Shown here: positions 6,872-17,982 of the stretch, one piece after another | How positions within the stretch are numbered: the stretch's first letter is position 1 | How the letters are laid out: the number at the start of each line of letters is the position of its first letter | The notes under the pieces: model-generated | What the model saw: only the letters and a program-made list of their open reading frames with translations | The model's database searches: none | What the model was told of the DNA's origin: nothing | Position numbers and translations under genes: made by a program | Source: an uncultured Pseudorhodobacter sp. | GTDB taxonomy: Bacteria; Pseudomonadota; Alphaproteobacteria; Rhodobacterales; Rhodobacteraceae | Assembly: GCA_913062925.1 (NCBI GenBank) | Contig: CAJXWJ010000016.1 | Location: 1-55,339 of the forward strand | Length of the DNA: 55,339 nt | Direction of reading: 5' to 3'

Positions 6872-8695
6872 TTAGTCAGCAAGACGCTGAAGTTTCTGAT
6901 GTTTTTCAAAGGCTGCGCGGGCTGCTGTCACCTCGGCGCGGGTCGAGACTTCGGGCACGCCGACCTCCCACCAAGTGCCGCCGGCCTCGGTTCCGGGCCA
7001 AGGATCGGTGTCGATCACGATGACCTGCGGAATCTTAGCCCCTTTGGCGGCGCGCAATGCGGCCTCAAGCTCGGCAATCGTCGCCACTTTCACCGCATGC
7101 GCACCCATAGCGCCCGCATGGGCAGCAAAGTCGATATGGCTGGGGTTCACATGATAGCTTTGGTCCAAAAGGTTGTTGAACCCTGCGCCACCGGTGCCTT
7201 TTTGCAACCGGTTGATGCAGCCATAGCCCCGGTTATCGGTGATCACCACGGTAAAGGGCAGGCCCATCATCACAGCGGTGGCAAGTTCGGAATTGGCCAT
7301 CATATAGCTGCCATCGCCCAGCATGCAGATCACATCCGCATCAGGCCGCGCCATTTTGATGCCCATGGCGCCTGCAATCTCATAGCCCATGCAGGAAAAG
7401 CCGTATTCCATATGATACCCGCCGACAGGCGCGTCCCAGATCTTGTGCAATTCGCCCGGCATGGTGCCCGCAGCCGACATCACCACGGTATCGGGCCCCG
7501 CACTGCGCTGCACCGCCCCAATCACCTGCATATCGGTGGGCAAACCAGCCGCCTTTGGCGCGGCCTTGACGCCTGCCGTCACCGCGGCCCAATCGTCTTG
7601 CAACCACAAGGGCTTGGGCCAGATGCGGCTGTGCAAGGCCTTGCTGATTGCGCTAAGTGCTATGCGCGCGTCCGAAACAAGGTTCAGCGCGCCATGCTTA
7701 TAGGCGTCATAGGCGGCGACGTTGATCGACAAAATCCGCCGCTCGGGGTTCTTGAACAGCGACCACGAGCCGGTGGTGAAATCTTGAAACCGCGTGCCAA
7801 CCCCAATCACCAGATCGGCCGCCTCGCAAACCGCATTGGCCGAGGCCGCCCCCGTCACGCCCACGGGGCCAAAATTCAGCGGATGATCAAAAGCAAGGCT
7901 GGATTTGCCGGCCTGCGTTTCCACAACCGGGATCACATGGGTCGAGGCAAAGGCCGCAAGTGCGGCTTCCGCGCCCGAATAGATCACACCGCCACCTGCC
8001 ACGATCACCGGGTTCTTCGCCGCCTTGATCGCCGCAATCGCTTCGGCCAATTCATCGGCATCCGGCTCGGGGCGGCGGATTTTCCAGACCTTGGGGGTGA
8101 AGAACGAGGCCGGATAGTCATAGGCCTCGGCCTGCACATCTTGGCAAAACGCCAGCGTCACTGGGCCGCAATCGGCGGGATCGGTCATCACCCGCAGCGC
8201 TCGCGGCAGCGCCGTCATGATCTGTTCAGGCCGCAGGATGCGGTCGAAATAGCGGCTGACGGGTTTAAAGCAATCATTGGCGCTGACGGTGCCGTCGTTA
8301 AACACCTCTAGCTGTTGCAGCACAGGATCGGGGGCACGGTTGGCAAAGACATCGCCCGGAATAATCAGCATCGGCAGGCGGTTGGCAAAGGCCACACCGG
8401 CAGCCGTCACCACATTCAGCGCGCCCGGCCCGATCGAGGTGGTCACCGCCATCGCACGGCGGCGCTTTTGCGCCTTGGCATAGGCAATCGCCGCATGCGC
8501 CATGGTTTGTTCGTTATGGCCGCGCCATGTCGGCAAAACCTCGCGGTGGGCGTAAAGCGCCTCGCCCAGACCTGCGACATTGCCATGGCCAAAGATCGCC
8601 CAAACGCCTTCGATAAAGCGGTTGCCGTCTTCGGTCATCTGCACCGACAGCCAGCGCACCATGGCTTGGGCGGCGGTCAAACGGATGGTGGTCAT
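6872..8695 (-). CDS. iolD: 3D-(3,5/4)-trihydroxycyclohexane-1,2-dione hydrolase IolD
   Basis: Thiamine-diphosphate enzyme that opens the ring to give 5-deoxy-glucuronate. 607 residues from ATG 8695, chosen because AAAGGAG precedes it and because its ATGA overlaps the iolC stop. A further in-frame ATG at 8734 lies inside iolC and is unlikely. The ThDP domain order is standard: N-terminal Pyr domain with TTSIGPGALNVVTAAGVAFANR, a central domain with NPVIVAGGGVIYSGAE, and the C-terminal PP domain with the magnesium/ThDP motif GDGSYMMANSELATAV ending in TDNRGYG. It lies in the iolC-iolD-iolE-iolB group. Confidence 0.96.
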   Translation of the reverse strand: MTTIRLTAAQAMVRWLSVQMTEDGNRFIEGVWAIFGHGNVAGLGEALYAHREVLPTWRGHNEQTMAHAAIAYAKAQKRRRAMAVTTSIGPGALNVVTAAGVAFANRLPMLIIPGDVFANRAPDPVLQQLEVFNDGTVSANDCFKPVSRYFDRILRPEQIMTALPRALRVMTDPADCGPVTLAFCQDVQAEAYDYPASFFTPKVWKIRRPEPDADELAEAIAAIKAAKNPVIVAGGGVIYSGAEAALAAFASTHVIPVVETQAGKSSLAFDHPLNFGPVGVTGAASANAVCEAADLVIGVGTRFQDFTTGSWSLFKNPERRILSINVAAYDAYKHGALNLVSDARIALSAISKALHSRIWPKPLWLQDDWAAVTAGVKAAPKAAGLPTDMQVIGAVQRSAGPDTVVMSAAGTMPGELHKIWDAPVGGYHMEYGFSCMGYEIAGAMGIKMARPDADVICMLGDGSYMMANSELATAVMMGLPFTVVITDNRGYGCINRLQKGTGGAGFNNLLDQSYHVNPSHIDFAAHAGAMGAHAVKVATIAELEAALRAAKGAKIPQVIVIDTDPWPGTEAGGTWWEVGVPEVSTRAEVTAARAAFEKHQKLQRLAD

Positions 8696-10593
8696 GGCTG
8701 TGCTCCTTTGCGTGCGGCGTCCCAGATGCCGCACAAGCGGCGGAAGCCTTCGGCCATTGTGGCGGTTGTGCTGGCATCGTCAATCCGCCCTGCGATCCAA
8801 TCGGCATAGGGCTGGGCGAAAATCGTGCGGCCCACGGCAAAGCCTTTGACCAGCGGGAATTCTGCCGCCAAGCGGAAGGCGGCGGCAAGCTCGGCTTCTG
8901 ATTGCCCAAGCCCCAGAATAACAATGCCTTGGGTATGGGCGTCGCGGCTGGTGATCGCTTCGCAGGTGGCGGCCCAAGCAGCCCGGCTTTGCATCGGCTC
9001 CAACTTCCACCAATCGGGGTAAATGCCGATGTCATAAAACCGCGAGATCAGCTTGGCCGTGGTCAGATCATCGACAGGGCCAACCTTGGAAGGGATCACT
9101 TCCAGCAGCATTTCCAAGCGGTTGCGACGGCAGGCATGGAACAGCCGGGTGATCGTCGCCTCTTGCTCGGCCTGCATCTGGGGCTGATCATCGGGGTGGC
9201 AAAAGCACAAAACCTTGACGGTGTTTTCCAGCGCCCATTCCGACAGGCCGCCAAAATCAGGCCCCAGCTCGGGTTCAAGCGTCAGGGGGCGCGAGGCCGG
9301 CCATTCCACCGGCCGCCCGATCCAAAGCCCCTGCCCGGCCGCGCGGTGCAGCGCCGATTTGCCCAGCCGATTGTCACACAGCAGACCGTAGCCCGCCTCG
9401 CCCTGTGAAACCTGCAAGACCGCGTCCAGACACAGCTCTTTAAAGGCCGCCATCTTCTCGGGCGTCGAGCCCGCCACCTCTTCCAATTGCAGGCGGTGAT
9501 CAAAGGCAAAGGCGCGCACCTGCGACCAGGTTTTGCGCCGATTGGTCGACCAATGGATCTGTTCCAATTCGGCATCTTTGCGCAGCGCAGGGGTTTTCAC
9601 CCCGCGTTCAAGGAAAAATTGCAACTCTGCGAGGCTTGGATAGGCCGGGGTGCAGCCATGCCGCGACACCGCAAAAGCCCCGCAGGCATTGGCGTATTTC
9701 AGCGCATTCGGCCAGCTTTCGCCATCGAGCCAGCCCTTGGTCAGCCCCGACATAAAGCCGTCGCCCGCCCCCAGCACGTTAAACACCTCGATCGGAAAGC
9801 CGGGGCCGGTCTGGCCCTGATCCAATGTGTCGGGGATCGCGCCTTCAAAGGCCGCAGCCCCCGCAGCCCCGCGCTTGCACACCAGCGTGGCCTTCGAGAC
9901 CGCGCGCACCGCCCGCAAAGCCTCGATGGTATTGGTCGAGCCGCCTGCGATGTGAAACTCTTCTTCGGTGCCGACGATCAGATCGAAATAATGCAGATGC
10001 GCCTGTAGTTTAGCCGTCACGCCTGCGGATTCGATAAAGCGGCTTTCGCCGTCGCCATGCCCCGCAAGCCCCCAAAGATTGGGGCGGTAGTCGATATCCA
10101 ACGCCGTCTGCGCGCCATGTTTGCGCGCCAGTTTCAGCGCCTTGATCACCGCGGCTTCGGTGCGGGCATGCGACAAATGCGTGCCGGTGGCGATCACTGC
10201 GCGGGTGCTGGCGATGTAATCCTCGGCGATATCATCTTCGCACAGTGCCATATCGGCGCAGTTTTCGCGGTAAAAAATCAGCGGAAACTGATGCTCGTCG
10301 CGGATGCCAAGGATCACCAAGGCCGTCAGCCGCGCAGGGTCGGTGACCACGCCTTGGGTATCAACGCCTTCGCGCGCCAGCTCTTCGCGGATAAAGCGGC
10401 CCATATGTTCGTCGCCGACCCGCGTGATCAGCCCCGATTTCAGCCCCAACCGCGCCGTGCCCGCCGCCATATTGGTGGGCGAGCCGCCGATATATTTCTG
10501 GAATGACCCCATATCTTCCAGCCGACCGCCAATTTGCGCGCCATAAAGATCGACGGAAGACCGCCCGATCGTGATCACATCCAAGGTTTTCAT
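8692..10593 (-). CDS. iolC: IolC: 5-dehydro-2-deoxygluconokinase fused to a DUF2090 aldolase-like domain
   Basis: 633 residues, about twice a plain PfkB kinase. Residues 1 to about 330 are the PfkB sugar kinase (start MKTLDVITIGRSSVDLYGAQ, catalytic FNVLGAGDGFMSGLTKGWLD) that phosphorylates 2-deoxy-5-keto-gluconate. Residues from about 345 on are the DUF2090 domain (AFAFDHRLQLEEVAGSTPEK, then GIVILGLGQSEAELAAAF), believed to act as the 2-deoxy-5-keto-gluconate-6-phosphate aldolase in place of separate IolJ. One polypeptide would thus do two successive steps, giving dihydroxyacetone phosphate and malonate semialdehyde. First gene of iolCDEB, downstream of the operator at 10639-10660; its stop overlaps the iolD start (ATGA). 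Confidence 0.94.
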   Translation of the reverse strand: MKTLDVITIGRSSVDLYGAQIGGRLEDMGSFQKYIGGSPTNMAAGTARLGLKSGLITRVGDEHMGRFIREELAREGVDTQGVVTDPARLTALVILGIRDEHQFPLIFYRENCADMALCEDDIAEDYIASTRAVIATGTHLSHARTEAAVIKALKLARKHGAQTALDIDYRPNLWGLAGHGDGESRFIESAGVTAKLQAHLHYFDLIVGTEEEFHIAGGSTNTIEALRAVRAVSKATLVCKRGAAGAAAFEGAIPDTLDQGQTGPGFPIEVFNVLGAGDGFMSGLTKGWLDGESWPNALKYANACGAFAVSRHGCTPAYPSLAELQFFLERGVKTPALRKDAELEQIHWSTNRRKTWSQVRAFAFDHRLQLEEVAGSTPEKMAAFKELCLDAVLQVSQGEAGYGLLCDNRLGKSALHRAAGQGLWIGRPVEWPASRPLTLEPELGPDFGGLSEWALENTVKVLCFCHPDDQPQMQAEQEATITRLFHACRRNRLEMLLEVIPSKVGPVDDLTTAKLISRFYDIGIYPDWWKLEPMQSRAAWAATCEAITSRDAHTQGIVILGLGQSEAELAAAFRLAAEFPLVKGFAVGRTIFAQPYADWIAGRIDDASTTATMAEGFRRLCGIWDAARKGAQP

Positions 10594-10638
10594 CTACATC
10601 CCCAGCAATACGGCGCGGAATCACAGCTGACGCCGGCG

Positions 10639-10660
10639 TTTTGGAACATTTATTCCAAAA
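10639..10660. promoter_or_regulatory. IolR operator upstream of iolC
   Basis: Perfect inverted repeat TTTTGGAA-N6-TTCCAAAA with an AT-only spacer apart from one C, 46-67 bases before the iolC ATG. The core GGAA-N6-TTCC is the recognition motif I recall for rhizobial RpiR-type IolR. The same core recurs before iolR itself. Confidence 0.8.
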
Positions 10661-10682
10661 ATCCGTGCGGCGAAAGTGTTTT

Positions 10683-11516
10683 CTACGCGGTCTCGTCGCG
10701 GCGCGCGCCAACTGCAACCGCAAGCGTCAGCGCCAAGGCCAAGGTCGCCGAAAGCGAGCGAAAGGCACCGAAATCCACCTCGGGCACCGTCAAAACCGCA
10801 TCGGCCGAGCGGGCAAGCGGGCTGGTCAACCGATCCGTCAGCGCCACCACACTTAGACCACGGCCATGCGCTTCGGCGGCAAGTGCTATGGTTTCTTCGG
10901 AATAGGGCGCGAAAGTAATCGCCAAAACCGCATCGCCCGCGCGCAGGGCATGGCGGTGATCCAGCTTGCCAACGCTGTCATGCAGCATCGCGGGCACGGC
11001 CATTTTCTCGAAGACATAGGCCAGATAGCTGGCAATCGGAAAGGCGCGGCGCAGACCCACGACATGCAGCGTATCGGCCTGAGCCAAAAGCTCGACCGCC
11101 GTCGTCAGCGCCGCTTCGTCAGTGGATTTCACTAAGGATTCAAGGGAGATCCGCCCCGCGTCCACAAATTCCGCCAAAAGCGCCGAGGCGGTGCCCGACC
11201 CTGCTTGTTTCAGGTTTTTCAGACGCGTGGCATAATCGGGAAAGCCCGGCGCATAGGCCTCGCGGAACATCTTTTGCATCTCGGAAAACCCCGAGTAGCC
11301 CATGATCTGGCAAAACCGCATCAGCGCCGAGGGCGGCACATCTGCCCCCGTCGCAAGTTCGGCCACGGTCGAGACCGCGATCCGGTCAACATTGGCGGCA
11401 ATATGATCGGCGCATTGACGCAAGCGGCGCGGCAGCCCCTGCGAGATCTGCGTGAGACGCGCCAAAAAGGCCTCGACGCTTTCGGGCGCGGTTACGGGCA
11501 GATCATCAACTTCCAT
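10683..11516 (-). CDS. iolR: RpiR-family transcriptional repressor IolR
   Basis: 277 residues. Residues 20-100 form the N-terminal RpiR helix-turn-helix domain (RLRQCADHIAANVDRIAVST, then VPPSALMRFCQIMGYSGFSE). A SIS sugar-phosphate-binding domain follows from about residue 125 (LAQADTLHVVGLRRAFPIAS, then DAVLAITFAPYSEETIALA). In other inositol regulons the effector is a phosphorylated intermediate such as 2-deoxy-5-keto-gluconate-6-phosphate, the product of IolC. The gene is directly upstream of iolC, and matching palindromes lie before both genes, so it probably represses iolCDEB and itself. Confidence 0.9.
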   Translation of the reverse strand: MEVDDLPVTAPESVEAFLARLTQISQGLPRRLRQCADHIAANVDRIAVSTVAELATGADVPPSALMRFCQIMGYSGFSEMQKMFREAYAPGFPDYATRLKNLKQAGSGTASALLAEFVDAGRISLESLVKSTDEAALTTAVELLAQADTLHVVGLRRAFPIASYLAYVFEKMAVPAMLHDSVGKLDHRHALRAGDAVLAITFAPYSEETIALAAEAHGRGLSVVALTDRLTSPLARSADAVLTVPEVDFGAFRSLSATLALALTLAVAVGARRDETA

Positions 11517-11558
11517 GGGGCGTTCTTTTCCAACTTCTTCGTACCAAATCTACGTCAG

Positions 11559-11574
11559 TGGAACAAAAATTCCA
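11559..11574. promoter_or_regulatory. IolR operator upstream of iolR
   Basis: TGGAA-N6-TTCCA (spacer CAAAAA), the same core and spacing as the operator before iolC but with shorter arms. It lies 43-58 bases before the iolR ATG and ends 8 bases short of the coaD stop, consistent with autoregulation. Confidence 0.72.
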
Positions 11575-11582
11575 ATGATTTT

Positions 11583-12083
11583 TTACACAGGCTTGGCATA
11601 GCGCTGGATCAGCGCAGTGTTCACCGCCGGGGTGACAAATTTCGAGACATCGCCACCCAGACGCGCGATCTCTTTTACCAGCTTGGAAGCAATCGCCTGA
11701 CGGCGTGCGTCGGCCATCAAAAACACGGTTTCAATGGTGGCATCCATCGCACGATTCATCCCAACCATTTGGAATTCATACTCAAAATCTGCGACCGCTC
11801 GCAGACCGCGCACAATCACCGTCGCACCAACATCATTGGCGCAATCAATCAGCAGGTTTTCAAACGGATGCACGATAATCTCGCCCCCCGTCTTGGCGAT
11901 GATGCCTTCGCATTCGGCCTGAACCATCGCAACGCGCTGCTCCAAACCAAAGGCTGGGCCCTTGTCGCGGTTGATGGCCACACCAATCACCAGCCGATCC
12001 ACCAAGGCCATCGCGCGCTGAATGATGTCAACATGGCCCAGCGTGATCGGATCAAACGTTCCGGGATAAAGTCCGATGCGCAT
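11583..12083 (-). CDS. coaD: Pantetheine-phosphate adenylyltransferase CoaD
   Basis: Penultimate step of coenzyme A synthesis: transfers AMP from ATP to 4'-phosphopantetheine. 166 residues, normal for the family. The nucleotidyltransferase (T/H)xGH motif is TLGH at residues 14-17 in MRIGLYPGTFDPITLGHVD, and the C-terminal substrate loop AIASKLVKEIARLGGDVSKF matches the ISSSxVKE region. The start is supported by AGGAGGG 7 bases before ATG 12083. It sits upstream of iolR on the same strand without functional connection to it. Confidence 0.97.
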   Translation of the reverse strand: MRIGLYPGTFDPITLGHVDIIQRAMALVDRLVIGVAINRDKGPAFGLEQRVAMVQAECEGIIAKTGGEIIVHPFENLLIDCANDVGATVIVRGLRAVADFEYEFQMVGMNRAMDATIETVFLMADARRQAIASKLVKEIARLGGDVSKFVTPAVNTALIQRYAKPV

Positions 12084-12144
12084 GAAGCCCTCCTGCTGTG
12101 CGTCTGCCTACGCAACAATATTGCGCCCGCCGATGCAAGGGCTT

Positions 12145-13059
12145 TCATGCGCGCTGAGGCTGCACCGCGTTTTCGGCAAAAGCCTCTAACCGCTGCATTT
12201 CCTTACGAATCTCGGCCAAAAGCTGCTGGGCAAAACGGTTCAGGCGCGCCACGCGGCCGTCGTCGGCATGGCGGATCAGCCAAAAGCTGCGGGTCAGACT
12301 GATCTGATCGGGGATCACCCGCACCAGTTCGGGGGCGGCGGGCAAGGCAAAGTCATGCACAACCCCAACCCCCGCAGCGTGGCGCAGAAAGTTCAGCTGA
12401 ACCGAGACCGAATTCGAGGCCAAAGGCGGCGCTTTCACCCCAATCTCGGTCAGATAATCCAGTTCCTTGTCAAAGATCATGTCGGGAATATAGCCGACAA
12501 AGCGGTGCGCTTGCAGATCAGCGGGGGTTAAAATCGCGGCATGACGAGCAAGATAGTCGCGCGAGGCAGCAAGATGCAGGCGGTAATCGGTCAGCTTTTG
12601 CACCGTCAAGCGCCCCGCTTCGGGCCGACTGACGCCAATCGCCATATCAGCCTCACGTTTGGAGAGGTTAAACACCCGCGGCAAGGCCACCACCTGCACC
12701 TCGAGCCCCGGATTGGCGTCGCAGATCCGCGCCAAAACCTGCGGCAGCAGATAGTTGGCGCAACCATCGGGCGCGCCCAGCCGGATCTGGCCGGTCAGCC
12801 GCTCTGGCCCCTCTGCGGCATCGCTTGCCCCCAGCACCGCAGCCTCGGCGCGCTCGGCATGGCTTTGCAGCCGCGTGCCCGCTTCGGTCAGCGCATAGCC
12901 CTGTGGGGTTTTGGTGAACAGCCGCGCGCCGACGGACTCCTCCAGCCGCGCCACCCGCCGCCCAACCGTGGCGGGGTCAATCTTCAACCCCCGCCCTGCC
13001 CCCGACAGGCTTTCCGCCCGCACCACGGCCAGAAAGATCCGCAAGTCATCCCAATCCAT
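12145..13059 (-). CDS. LysR-family transcriptional regulator next to mmsA
   Basis: 304 residues from ATG 13059 (MDWDDLRIFLAVVRAESLSG), with AAGGGG upstream; the frame also has an ATG at 13083 with no better site. The winged helix-turn-helix is at residues 3-62 (IDPATVGRRVARLEESVGAR), followed by the periplasmic-binding-like effector domain (GQIRLGAPDGCANYLLPQVL). It diverges from mmsA with 98 bases between the two starts, and an ATTGC-N11-GCAAT dyad lies there, so mmsA is a likely target. The inducer is unknown. Confidence 0.9.
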   Translation of the reverse strand: MDWDDLRIFLAVVRAESLSGAGRGLKIDPATVGRRVARLEESVGARLFTKTPQGYALTEAGTRLQSHAERAEAAVLGASDAAEGPERLTGQIRLGAPDGCANYLLPQVLARICDANPGLEVQVVALPRVFNLSKREADMAIGVSRPEAGRLTVQKLTDYRLHLAASRDYLARHAAILTPADLQAHRFVGYIPDMIFDKELDYLTEIGVKAPPLASNSVSVQLNFLRHAAGVGVVHDFALPAAPELVRVIPDQISLTRSFWLIRHADDGRVARLNRFAQQLLAEIRKEMQRLEAFAENAVQPQRA

Positions 13060-13097
13060 CGCCGCCCCTTTGCAAAAATGCAAAACCTATTTGAGAT

Positions 13098-13118
13098 ATT
13101 GCCTCTGTTCGCAGCAAT
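13098..13118. promoter_or_regulatory. Candidate LysR-type operator between LysR gene and mmsA
   Basis: ATTGC (13098-13102) and GCAAT (13114-13118) form a dyad with an 11-base spacer, the size expected of an LTTR recognition site. A TATAAC at 13129-13134 downstream of it could be the mmsA -10. It is the only obvious dyad in this divergent region. Confidence 0.5.
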
Positions 13119-13157
13119 TTCGCAAGGGTATAACGGCTGCAACCTAGGGAGAATACC

Positions 13158-14657
13158 ATGCAAGAAATCGGTCATTGGATTAACGGTAAGACTGTCGCGG
13201 GCACTTCGGGGCGGTTTGCCGATGTGTTCAACCCAGCCACCGGCGAAGTGCAGGCAAAACTTGCGCTGGCCTCAAAAGCAGAGCTGGATGCGGCCACCGC
13301 AGACGCAGCGGTTGCGCAAGTGAAATGGGGGGCTACCAACCCACAACGCCGCGCGCGGGTGATGATGGCGATGGTTGGCCTGTTGAACCGCGATATGGAC
13401 AAGCTGGCCGAGGCGCTGTCGCGCGAGCATGGCAAGACCATTCCCGACGCCAAGGGCGACATTCAGCGCGGTCTGGAAGTGATCGAGTTTTGCATCGGCG
13501 CGCCGCATTTGCTGAAGGGCGAATTCACCGACAGCGCCGGCCCCGGCATTGACATGTATTCGATGCGCCAGCCGATCGGCGTGGCCGCTGGCATCACGCC
13601 TTTCAACTTTCCAGCAATGATCCCGCTGTGGAAAATGGGCCCGGCCTTGGCTTGCGGCAATGCCTTTATCCTGAAACCCTCCGAGCGCGCGCCAAGCGTG
13701 CCGATGATGCTGGCAGCCCTGTTTAAAGAAGCGGGCCTGCCCGACGGCGTGTTGCAAGTGATCAACGGCGACAAAGATTCGGTCGACGCGATTTTGGACA
13801 ATGAGACGATTTCCGGCATCGGCTTTGTCGGCTCGACCCCGATTGCGCAATATATCTATGCGCGCGGCACGGCCAACGGCAAGCGCGTGCAGTGTTTTGG
13901 TGGTGCGAAAAACCACATGATCATCATGCCAGACGCAGACCTTGACCAAGCCGCAGATGCGCTGGTGGGTGCGGGCTACGGCGCTGCGGGCGAACGCTGC
14001 ATGGCAATCTCGGTTGCGGTGCCGGTTGGCAAGGCGACGGCAGATGCGCTGATCGCACGGCTGATCCCGCGGATCGAAAAGCTGAAGGTTGGCCCCTATA
14101 CCGCGGGCAATGATGTCGATTACGGCCCGGTGGTTACCGCTGCCGCGAAAGCCAATATCATGAAGCTGATCGAGACCGGCGTGGCACAGGGCGCAGATCT
14201 TGTCGTCGATGGCCGCGATTTCAGCCTGCAAGGCTATGAGGAAGGCTTCTTTGTTGGCCCTCACCTGTTTGACAATGTCACCACCGATATGGACATCTAC
14301 CGCAAAGAGATTTTCGGGCCGGTTCTGTCGGTTGTGCGCTCGGAAAGCTATGAGGCCGCGCTGAAAATGGCGATGGATCACGAATATGGCAACGGCACCG
14401 CGATCTATACCCGCGACGGCGACACCGCGCGCGACTTTGCCGCCCGCGTCAATGTCGGCATGATCGGCATCAACGTGCCAATTCCGGTGCCTTTGGCCTA
14501 TCACACCTTTGGCGGCTGGAAAAAATCCTCTTTCGGCGATTTGAACCAGCACGGGCCAGACGCTTTCCGCTTTTACACCCGCACCAAGACCATCACCTCG
14601 CGCTGGCCTTCGGGGATCAAAGAAGGCGGCGAGTTTAACTTCAAGCAGATGGAATAA
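13158..14657 (+). CDS. mmsA: CoA-acylating methylmalonate/malonate-semialdehyde dehydrogenase (MmsA/IolA)
   Basis: Oxidises malonate semialdehyde to acetyl-CoA, the last inositol step, or methylmalonate semialdehyde to propionyl-CoA in valine breakdown. 499 residues; ATG 13158 follows AGGGAG. ALDH features: NPATGE near the N-terminus, GITPFNFPAMIPLWKMGPAL, and catalytic cysteine C281 in GAAGERCMAISVAVPVG. The usual ALDH general-base glutamate is absent, its place read as FGGAKNHMIIMPDADL, as expected for the CoA-dependent subfamily. It stands 1.6 kb from iolR on the other strand, so it may serve both pathways. A strong terminator follows. Confidence 0.95.
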   Translation: MQEIGHWINGKTVAGTSGRFADVFNPATGEVQAKLALASKAELDAATADAAVAQVKWGATNPQRRARVMMAMVGLLNRDMDKLAEALSREHGKTIPDAKGDIQRGLEVIEFCIGAPHLLKGEFTDSAGPGIDMYSMRQPIGVAAGITPFNFPAMIPLWKMGPALACGNAFILKPSERAPSVPMMLAALFKEAGLPDGVLQVINGDKDSVDAILDNETISGIGFVGSTPIAQYIYARGTANGKRVQCFGGAKNHMIIMPDADLDQAADALVGAGYGAAGERCMAISVAVPVGKATADALIARLIPRIEKLKVGPYTAGNDVDYGPVVTAAAKANIMKLIETGVAQGADLVVDGRDFSLQGYEEGFFVGPHLFDNVTTDMDIYRKEIFGPVLSVVRSESYEAALKMAMDHEYGNGTAIYTRDGDTARDFAARVNVGMIGINVPIPVPLAYHTFGGWKKSSFGDLNQHGPDAFRFYTRTKTITSRWPSGIKEGGEFNFKQME

Positions 14658-14663
14658 TAAAAG

Positions 14664-14690
14664 CGGGGCCGGTCATCCGGCCCCGTTTTT
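14664..14690 (+). terminator. Intrinsic terminator of mmsA
   Basis: CGGGGCCGG / CCGGCCCCG stem of nine pairs (14664-14672 and 14677-14685), TCAT loop, then TTTTT. It starts 7 bases after the stop and ends directly before the FNR promoter of the next gene. Confidence 0.9.
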
Positions 14691-14691
14691 C

Positions 14692-14733
14692 TTGATCTTG
14701 ATCAAGAGAGATACATTCAAGATGTGGTATATT
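14692..14733 (+). promoter_or_regulatory. Class II FNR promoter of the DUF2892 gene
   Basis: TTGAT-CTTG-ATCAA at 14692-14705 is a perfect FNR box. A TATATT at 14728-14733 is a good -10. If transcription begins at 14740, seven bases after the -10, the box is centred at exactly -41.5, the class II activator position. The leader to ATG 14778 would be 38 bases. Confidence 0.85.
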
Positions 14734-14777
14734 CGGGGCAGGCAGCAAAAGCGGCCCCCCATAAAAGGAATATACCC

Positions 14778-14984
14778 ATGCTGAAAACCAATGTCGGATC
14801 GACGGACCGCATCCTGCGCGTAGTGCTTGGCGCAGGTCTGCTGATCTGGTTCTTTTTGGACAATGGCAGCGGGCCTTGGCATTATGCCAAGCTGATCGGC
14901 CTTGTGCCACTGCTGACCGGCCTGATGTCGTCTTGCCCGCTTTACAGCCTGTTTGGCATGAACACCTGCCCGATGAAACGCTAA
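14778..14984 (+). CDS. Small DUF2892 (YgaP-type) membrane protein
   Basis: 68 residues from ATG 14778, preceded by AAAAGGAAT. It begins with MLKTNVGSTDRILRVVLGAG, the signature of DUF2892, and has two hydrophobic segments (residues 12-27 and 37-51) with a C-terminal SSCPLYSLFGMNTCPMKR. Cysteines C53 and C64 are conserved in this family, which also occurs fused to rhodanese in YgaP. Function is not known; a role in sulfur or redox handling at the membrane is often assumed. The FNR promoter implies induction at low oxygen. A rhodanese gene lies 3 kb away beyond uvrA. Confidence 0.85.
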   Translation: MLKTNVGSTDRILRVVLGAGLLIWFFLDNGSGPWHYAKLIGLVPLLTGLMSSCPLYSLFGMNTCPMKR

Positions 14985-14991
14985 GCAAAAC

Positions 14992-15021
14992 CGCCCCCAA
15001 AGCCTTTGGGGGCGTGTTTTT

Positions 15022-15022
<1 letters not shown>
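14992..15022 (+). terminator. Terminator after the DUF2892 gene (possibly also uvrA)
   Basis: CGCCCCCAAA (14992-15001) pairs with TTTGGGGGCG (15005-15014), followed on the plus strand by TGTTTTTT. On the minus strand the same stem follows the uvrA stop and is trailed by GTTTTGC, so it may work in both directions. Confidence 0.85.
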
Positions 15023-17871
<2,849 letters not shown>

Positions 17872-17892
17872 AGCCCACCTTAAGTTTGGCTA

Positions 17893-17921
17893 TAGATAGG
17901 CGGGATTTGGCGAGTCTCCAA
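17893..17921 (-). promoter_or_regulatory. uvrA promoter
   Basis: On the minus strand TTGGAG (17916-17921), a 17-base spacer and TATCTA (17893-17898) form a good housekeeping promoter, 22 bases before the uvrA ATG. The same -10 context (TCTATCTATAGG) recurs before ispG. Confidence 0.7.
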
Positions 17922-17932
17922 TCGAATTATGT

Positions 17933-17947
17933 GAACAAAGAATGAAC
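17933..17947 (-). promoter_or_regulatory. LexA (SOS) box of uvrA
   Basis: GTTC-ATTCTTT-GTTC on the minus strand, an exact match to the alphaproteobacterial LexA direct repeat GTTC-N7-GTTC. It lies just upstream of the -35 of uvrA. Confidence 0.87.
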
Positions 17948-17982
17948 GCAGGCGAAGAATGTGGAAAACTTACGCAAGGGGC

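Noticed and set aside
6794-8311. Long plus-strand frame of 505 codons opposite iolD
   Set aside because: Rich in Arg, His and Gln without a family match; it is the usual antisense shadow of a high-GC gene, and iolD is certain.
13272-14552. 426-codon minus-strand frame opposite mmsA
   Set aside because: Shadow of mmsA; no ribosome-binding site, unnatural His/Arg composition.
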